From Salinisphaera sp. UBA1666 (GTDB lineage: Bacteria; Pseudomonadota; Gammaproteobacteria; Nevskiales; Salinisphaeraceae): 9,643 bases of DNA. The notes beneath the pieces are model-generated. The model had not been told where the DNA came from and made no database searches. It worked only from the letters and a program-made list of their open reading frames with translations. Within the stretch, counting starts at the first letter, position 1, and each line of letters starts with the position of its first letter. Of this stretch, positions 5,193 to 9,643 are shown piece by piece. The translations under genes were made by a program, and so were the position numbers. The stretch covers positions 1 to 9,643 of the forward strand of contig DCKU01000010.1 in NCBI GenBank assembly GCA_002320455.1. The letters are read 5' to 3'.

Positions 5193-6137
5193 CTAACCGA
5201 TCGCCAACATGCGATCGATCGGCCGGCGGGCCGCACGGGCCATGGCCGCATCCACCCGGACTTCGTAGCGGTCATGGGCTAGCGCGTCGCGCAGCTTTTC
5301 CAGCGTGGTCATCTTCATGTATTCACAGACCGAGTTTTCGTTGGCCGCGTAGAAGGTCTTGCCCGGGTTCTCTTTTCGCATGCGATGCAGGATGCCGGTT
5401 TCGGTGGCCACCACGAACTCGTTGGCCGGCGATTCGCGGGCATGGTTGAGCATGCCCGAGGTGGATTCGACGTGGGCCTGGCGACAGTCCCCGTTGAAGG
5501 CCTGCTTCATCATGCAGGCCGTCGAGCAGCCACATTCCGGGTGGATCAGCACCTCGGCGTCGGGATGTTCGGCCTGTTTGTCGGCCAGGTTCATATCGCC
5601 GATCTTTTCGTGCACGTGACAGGCGCCGGGCCAGATATGCAGCTTGCGTCCGGTGATCATCTCGACGTAGGTGCCCAGAAAACGATCCGGCAAGAACAGG
5701 ATCTCTTCGTCCTCGGGGATGGCATTGACCACGGCCACGGCGTTGGACGAGGTCACGCAGTAGTCGCATTCGGACTTGATAGCCGCCGAGGTATTCACAT
5801 AAGCCACCACGGTGGCCCCGGGGTGCTCGGCTTTCCAGGCCACGAGCTGGTCGTAGGTGATCGACTCGGCCAGCGAGCAGCCGGCGTCTAGATCGGGGAT
5901 GAGTACGGTCTTGTCCTGGGCGATGATCGAGGCCGTCTCGGCCATGAAGTGCACGCCGCAGAACACGATGACGTCGGCTTTAGTGGCCGCTGCCTGGCGC
6001 GACAGGCCCAACGAGTCGCCCAGATAATCGGCAATGTCCTGTATCTCGGGCCGCTCGTAGTTATGCGCCAGGATGACCGCGTTCTTGGCCCGCTTGAGCC
6101 GCTCGATCTCGGCGATCAGTTCTTGTTGTGACGGCAT
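5193..6137 (-). CDS. nadA: Quinolinate synthase A
   Basis: NadA condenses iminoaspartate from NadB with dihydroxyacetone phosphate to give quinolinate, using an oxygen-sensitive [4Fe-4S] cluster in the cytoplasm. The 314 residues fit the short form of the family; E. coli NadA is about 347. Three pseudo-repeated domains are visible. They include AHNYERPEIQDIADYLGDSL (24-43), FCGVHFMAETA (59-69), PDLDAGCSLAES (81-92), VTSSNA (128-133), HPECGC (199-204) and NENSVCEYMKM (266-276). The three cluster cysteines are expected to be C87, C202 and C271. CGCSTAC (202-208) supplies extra cysteines near the second ligand. It is the last gene of a leftward nadB-nadC-nadA unit, 88 bases after nadC, with its own strong ribosome binding site. 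Confidence 0.97.
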   Translation of the reverse strand: MPSQQELIAEIERLKRAKNAVILAHNYERPEIQDIADYLGDSLGLSRQAAATKADVIVFCGVHFMAETASIIAQDKTVLIPDLDAGCSLAESITYDQLVAWKAEHPGATVVAYVNTSAAIKSECDYCVTSSNAVAVVNAIPEDEEILFLPDRFLGTYVEMITGRKLHIWPGACHVHEKIGDMNLADKQAEHPDAEVLIHPECGCSTACMMKQAFNGDCRQAHVESTSGMLNHARESPANEFVVATETGILHRMRKENPGKTFYAANENSVCEYMKMTTLEKLRDALAHDRYEVRVDAAMARAARRPIDRMLAIG

Positions 6138-6144
6138 ATGCGCA

Positions 6145-6151
6145 CTCCCCT
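6145..6151 (-). promoter_or_regulatory. Ribosome binding site of nadA
   Basis: Reading leftward, AGGGGAG lies 7 bases before the nadA ATG and is preceded by a run of A residues. This is a strong Shine-Dalgarno sequence, and it confirms the start at 6137. Confidence 0.75.
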
Positions 6152-6177
6152 TTTTTTACAGGTTGCTCTGGATGGGG

Positions 6178-6200
6178 CGACCCGAAGACGATCGGGGTCG
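6178..6200 (-). other. Stem-loop in the nadC-nadA spacer
   Basis: CGACCCGA (6178-6185) pairs with TCGGGGTCG (6192-6200) as an 8-bp stem with one bulged G and a 6-base loop. It lies between the nadC stop and the nadA ribosome binding site. No T-tract follows on the leftward transcript before nadA, so it looks like a processing or stability hairpin rather than a terminator. Confidence 0.4.
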
Positions 6201-6225
6201 ATCGAGCCGCCCGAAACCGCGCCGC

Positions 6226-7086
6226 TCATGCGCGGGCCGGCGCCAGCGGGGTGATACGCTGGCTGATATCAAACGCCGTGACCGAGTGCGTAAGCGCCCC
6301 GATCGAGATGAAATCGACCCCGGTGGCCGCGATTTCGGCCACCGTGGCCTGCGACACGTTGCCTGATGCTTCCAGCCGGGCCCGGCCGGCCACGCGCGCC
6401 ACGGCCTCGCGCATGGTGGCCGGCGACATGTTGTCGAGCATGATCATCGACACCTCCGCGGCCAGGGCCTCGTCGACCTCGGCCAGCGTGGTGGTCTCGA
6501 CCTCGATGGCGATATCGGGCGCATAGCTGCGCACCCGCGACACGGCGGCGCTGATGCCGCCGGCCGCGGCGATATGGTTATCCTTGATCATCGCAAGGTC
6601 ATACAGGCCGATACGGTGATTCGTACCGCCGCCAAGCGCCACGGCTTTCTTGTCGAGATCACGCAGGCCGGGCGCGGTCTTGCGCGTATCCAGAATCTGC
6701 GCGGGATAAGCGGCCACGGCATCCACGTAGCGGCACGTCTCGGTGGCGATTCCCGATAGGCGCTGGGCGATGTTCAAGGCCAGACGCTCGCCGGACAAGA
6801 TCGCATCCGCCGTGCCGGTAAGCACGACCAGCGTCTGGCCGGCCGTAACCCGCTGGCCGTCGGCCACGTGAGACTCAAAAGCCACCGCCGGATCCAGGTG
6901 ACGAAAGATCGCTCGGGCCTCGGCCAGGCCGGCGACCACGCCGTCGGCCTTGGCCACCCACCGCGCGGCCAGCCGGCGATCGGCGCCGACGGTGGCTCGC
7001 GTGGTCACGTCGCCCGGACCAATATCCTCGGCCAGCCACGCCTCGATGCGGGTTAAGTCCAGTGTCGTGGTCATCTCGTCTTGCAT
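6226..7086 (-). CDS. nadC: Nicotinate-nucleotide pyrophosphorylase (quinolinate phosphoribosyltransferase)
   Basis: NadC converts quinolinate and phosphoribosyl pyrophosphate to nicotinate mononucleotide with loss of CO2, the step joining de novo synthesis to the common NAD pathway. The 286 residues are typical. The N-terminal domain starts with EDIGPGDVTT (20-29). The barrel carries R101, R135-K136 (DTRKTAPG), H157-R158 (TNHRIG), K168 (MIKDNH), E197 (EVETTT) and D218 (MLDNM), which correspond to the known quinolinate and phosphoribosyl pyrophosphate binding residues. LEASGNV (238-244) is the phosphate-binding segment. The start at 7086 is backed by a GAGGGG ribosome binding site; an internal ATG (residue 5) is less likely. 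It lies 55 bases after nadB and is probably cotranscribed. Confidence 0.97.
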   Translation of the reverse strand: MQDEMTTTLDLTRIEAWLAEDIGPGDVTTRATVGADRRLAARWVAKADGVVAGLAEARAIFRHLDPAVAFESHVADGQRVTAGQTLVVLTGTADAILSGERLALNIAQRLSGIATETCRYVDAVAAYPAQILDTRKTAPGLRDLDKKAVALGGGTNHRIGLYDLAMIKDNHIAAAGGISAAVSRVRSYAPDIAIEVETTTLAEVDEALAAEVSMIMLDNMSPATMREAVARVAGRARLEASGNVSQATVAEIAATGVDFISIGALTHSVTAFDISQRITPLAPARA

Positions 7087-7091
7087 GCACG

Positions 7092-7097
7092 CCCCTC
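7092..7097 (-). promoter_or_regulatory. Ribosome binding site of nadC
   Basis: Reading leftward, GAGGGG lies 5 bases before the ATG at 7086. It favours this start over the internal ATG at residue 5. Confidence 0.7.
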
Positions 7098-7141
7098 GTG
7101 CTCTCGCCGTTTCATGCGAGCCCGCTACTATGCCTGCGGCC

Positions 7142-8674
7142 TTAAGGCTCGGCTAGCGCCTCATCGCTGCGGCGATGCACGCCGATACTCTGTCTACGCG
7201 CGGCCGCCGCAGCGGTGATGCGCTGTGACAGATCGGCCATGCCGCGGTCCAGCCAGTCGTGATATTCCAAGCCGGGCCCGGCCGTCCAGCCGGTCGGCGT
7301 CTCGGCCAGCGCCGCATGTGCTCGGGCCAGACCGGCGGCGTCGCGCATCAAGCCCACGTCGGCCATCAAGATGTCGGCCCGCAGGCCCGCCCGACGCGCC
7401 TGTTCCGGCTTGCGATCCGGCTGGCACCAGGCCGCCGCAAGGGGCGCCTCGACGTAGCGCCGGGCAGCGCCCGTGCGGTGCGCGATATCGCGTACCGCGC
7501 GATCGGCAAAGACCAGACATTCCAACAGCGAGTTGCTGGCCAGCCGGTTGGCACCGTGTACGCCCGTCGCTGCTGTTTCGCCGGCGACATAGAGCCCGTC
7601 GACGCCGGTGCGCGCCCAGTCGTCGGCAGCGACCCCGCCGATACAGTAGTGCGCGGCCGGGGCCACCGGAATCGGCGTGGTGGTGACATCGATGCCGGCG
7701 TCGGCCACGCGCCGTAGCAGGCCACCAAAACCACGCGCCAGCGTATCCGTTGCCAGATGTCGTAGATCCAGGCCGACGCAGGGCCGGCCGTCCAGCGCGC
7801 ACTGGCGATGGATCGCCGCGGCCACTGTATCGCGCGGGGCCAGCTCAGCGCCCGGGGTATCGGCCAAAAACCGCTCGCCGCGCGCGTCGACCAGTGTGGC
7901 CCCGGCCCCGCGCAGGGCTTCGGTCAGCAGAAAGGTTTGACCGTCGGGGCTATAAAACGCCGTGGGATGGAACTGGACGAACTCCAGATCCGCCAGGCGT
8001 GCACCCGCTTGCTCGGCCAGGATCAGCCCGGCCCCGCAAGCGCCCGGTGGGTTGGTGCTGCGTGCGAACAACCCAGCATAGCCGCCGGTGGCCAGCAGCG
8101 TGGCGCCTGCGGTGAGCCGGCGAGCAGTCGTATCGTTCCTCTGGATCAGCTCGACGCCGGCCACGCCGCCGGCCGTATCGTTTAGCAAACGCAGTACATC
8201 GGCCTGTTCGATCAGCGTAACGTTCGGGCAATCGGCCAGGCGGGCTTCCAGAAACTCGGACAGTACTCGCCCGGTCTCTGCCCCCATGGCATGCAGCACG
8301 CGATGTCGGCCGTGCCCGCCCTCCAAGCCGCGCAGCAGCGCACCAGCCGCGTCACGATCGAAAGCCATGCCGGCATCAATGAGGCCGGCCACGTGGGCTG
8401 CGCCTTCTTCGACCAGCACGCGCACCCGCTCGGGGTGGCACAGCCCGCGCCCGGCAGCCAACGTATCGGCGATGTGATCAGCAACGGTGTCATCGGCGGC
8501 ACTCACGGCAGCGACGCCGCCCTGGGCCCAGTAGCTGGCGCCCGAGCGCAACGCGCCGCGGGTGACAACGATCACTGACAGGCCCGTACGAGCGGCTTGC
8601 CACGCGCCGTAGAGACCCGCCGCGCCGCTGCCGACGATCAGCAGATCCGTGTCTTGGCTGGCGTGAACGGTCAT
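7142..8674 (-). CDS. nadB: L-aspartate oxidase
   Basis: NadB is a cytoplasmic flavoenzyme that oxidises L-aspartate to iminoaspartate, which NadA uses. From the ATG at 8674 it has 510 residues, the normal length; a GTG one codon earlier (8677) is also open. Numbered from that GTG, the Rossmann FAD motif is LIVGSGAAGLYGAW (13-26). SYWAQGGVAA (48-57), HGRHRVLHAMGAETGR (122-137) and ATGGYAGLFARSTNP (196-210) follow. Substrate-site residues of the succinate dehydrogenase/fumarate reductase fold are seen as H237 (QFHPT), R282 (PRDTVAAAI), H343 (HYCIGG) and R378 (GANRLASNSLLECLVFA). The C-terminal helical domain is present. No strong ribosome binding site or NAD-repressor site is visible upstream. 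It is the first gene of the nadBCA unit. Confidence 0.97.
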   Translation of the reverse strand: MTVHASQDTDLLIVGSGAAGLYGAWQAARTGLSVIVVTRGALRSGASYWAQGGVAAVSAADDTVADHIADTLAAGRGLCHPERVRVLVEEGAAHVAGLIDAGMAFDRDAAGALLRGLEGGHGRHRVLHAMGAETGRVLSEFLEARLADCPNVTLIEQADVLRLLNDTAGGVAGVELIQRNDTTARRLTAGATLLATGGYAGLFARSTNPPGACGAGLILAEQAGARLADLEFVQFHPTAFYSPDGQTFLLTEALRGAGATLVDARGERFLADTPGAELAPRDTVAAAIHRQCALDGRPCVGLDLRHLATDTLARGFGGLLRRVADAGIDVTTTPIPVAPAAHYCIGGVAADDWARTGVDGLYVAGETAATGVHGANRLASNSLLECLVFADRAVRDIAHRTGAARRYVEAPLAAAWCQPDRKPEQARRAGLRADILMADVGLMRDAAGLARAHAALAETPTGWTAGPGLEYHDWLDRGMADLSQRITAAAAARRQSIGVHRRSDEALAEP

Positions 8675-8747
8675 CACGGCACGATGAAAACAAGCAATCC
8701 GATCAGTCTACCGGCTCAAGGCCCGGCCTGCGGCGCTCGCTGTATGA
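8675..8747 (-). promoter_or_regulatory. Spacer upstream of nadB
   Basis: These 73 bases separate the end of the edge gene from nadB. A weak pair, TTGAGC and TTGCTT 17 bases apart on the leftward strand, is the closest thing to a promoter, but the -10 is poor. A small CCGG/CCGG hairpin has no T-tract, so I see no terminator. Read-through from the upstream gene into nadB is possible. Confidence 0.25.
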
Positions 8748-9643
8748 TCAACGCAGCGCGCAGTTTTCCTCACCGGCGTTGATCCGGCTGCGTCGCTTGC
8801 GATCCTGTTCAAAGGCGCCCAGGCCGTCGTCGATGAGACGACGAATACCGGCGAGTTGCTCGCCGTTGGGTAGGACTCGGCCGTTCATGAGCTTGACGCC
8901 GAAACGTACGAAGAAGTTGTCCAGCAGGTCTCCCTCCCCCTCGAACGTCAGATGATTGTCCGCCGCGCGATCGGTCAGGGTCATTGCCAGACGGGCGCCG
9001 CGCCCGTCGTCGCTGTCGGCCAGGCGCTGCATGAACTGCTCGGCGTAGCTGGCCATGTCCGAGGGCATGAAAGCATCGAGCATGCCGGCCGGCAGAATAC
9101 CGAACGCTCTTCCCGTGACTCGGGTGGTCGGCACGTTGTCCAGCCGGCCGCTGAACTGCCCGCCGCCGTCGTTTCGGTATTGCCAGTCGGTCTCGAAGTC
9201 GTCGAAGGCGATGACCAGCCCGTAGGCGCGCATGGTGGCATCGATATGGGTGGTGAATCCGCCGGCGGCCGGCGAGGCGCCCAGCGCCCGATCAGCCTGC
9301 GGCGCCTGATTTTTTGTGGGCACCAGGTGTCCGGCGTCGTCGACCCAGGCGTCGAGCACGATCTGGCGCTTGCCAGACGTCAGCGAGAACGTCAGCCACT
9401 GCCCGGCGGGACTCGTCACGCGTATGCGGGCCTCGACGAGATCCCCGATCTGATCGAGATAATCGTCTACCGCCGGATACGCCCGTGCCAGCGCCGCATC
9501 GCCCAGTCCGGCCTGATAGTGCAGATGATGCAGCGTGTCGCGTTTGGCGGGCGCGCCGCGCAGCTGGTCGATATGGCCGATCCGGCTATACCAGGCCCAG
9601 GTGTTTGGCAGGCCGTGCCAGAGCTGTGCCATGAGCGGGCCGT
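8748..9643 (-). CDS. Unrecognised protein, 5' end beyond the window
   Basis: The reading frame is open to the right edge, so the ATG at 9632 may be internal. From it, 294 residues are visible. I do not recognise the family. The visible part has no membrane segment or clear catalytic motif. It alternates amphipathic and beta-like stretches, for example GQWLTFSLTSGKRQIVLDAWVDD (78-100) and a segment rich in aromatic and acidic residues (AFDDFETDWQYRNDGGGQFSGRLDNVP). It then has repeated LxFxGxG-like strand patterns (NHLTFEGEGDLLDNFF) and a basic C-terminus (EQDRKRRSRINAG). This could be an envelope or periplasmic protein whose signal sequence lies off the edge, but that is a guess. It is read in the same direction as nadB, 70 bases upstream. 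Confidence 0.7.
   Translation of the reverse strand, partial: GPLMAQLWHGLPNTWAWYSRIGHIDQLRGAPAKRDTLHHLHYQAGLGDAALARAYPAVDDYLDQIGDLVEARIRVTSPAGQWLTFSLTSGKRQIVLDAWVDDAGHLVPTKNQAPQADRALGASPAAGGFTTHIDATMRAYGLVIAFDDFETDWQYRNDGGGQFSGRLDNVPTTRVTGRAFGILPAGMLDAFMPSDMASYAEQFMQRLADSDDGRGARLAMTLTDRAADNHLTFEGEGDLLDNFFVRFGVKLMNGRVLPNGEQLAGIRRLIDDGLGAFEQDRKRRSRINAGEENCALR

Noticed and set aside
5385..5891. 168-residue + strand frame inside nadA
   Set aside because: It is antisense to unmistakable NadA sequence and is rich in His/Gly/Val from reversed codons.
1..9643. Defence island, phage, secretion or biosynthetic system
   Set aside because: The recognisable genes are a regulator, metabolic enzymes and small conserved proteins. 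There is no integrase, toxin-antitoxin pair, nuclease, CRISPR repeat or assembly-line enzyme.

Overview
This GC-rich window looks like ordinary chromosome from a proteobacterium, probably a gammaproteobacterium. The evidence is dense short-gap gene packing, long antisense shadow frames typical of high GC, a PtxS-like LacI regulator, a SYLF lipoprotein and a bacterial NAD operon. A halophilic or marine lineage such as Salinisphaera is a guess from general flavour only. No tRNA, rRNA, CRISPR array, phage gene or transposase is visible.

Layout. Bases 1-97 hold a perfect 20-bp inverted repeat around a nested hairpin, possibly a REPIN- or MITE-like element. A LacI-family regulator follows (+), preceded by two related operator-like palindromes centred 90 bp apart that resemble the published PtxS operator. 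Its stop overlaps the end of a convergent small cupin gene (-). Divergent from the cupin is a 106-residue conserved protein of unknown function (+). It converges on an exported nucleoside hydrolase of a variant type (-). Divergent from the hydrolase is a SYLF-domain lipoprotein (+), closed by a textbook intrinsic terminator with a TTCG loop at 4188-4217. After about 290 bases with no convincing gene comes a METTL27-like class I methyltransferase (+).

The right half is a leftward unit, nadB-nadC-nadA, which encodes the whole de novo route from L-aspartate to nicotinate mononucleotide. NadB makes iminoaspartate, NadA condenses it with dihydroxyacetone phosphate to quinolinate, and NadC phosphoribosylates and decarboxylates quinolinate. 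Upstream of nadB, and possibly cotranscribed with it, is an unrecognised protein gene that runs off the right edge.

Functional links outside the nad genes are weak. The left half is a patchwork of single genes in alternating orientation. I found no convincing new multi-gene system. The points most worth checking are the edge palindrome, the paired PtxS-like operators, the altered active-site motifs of the nucleoside hydrolase, and the unrecognised gene beside nadB.
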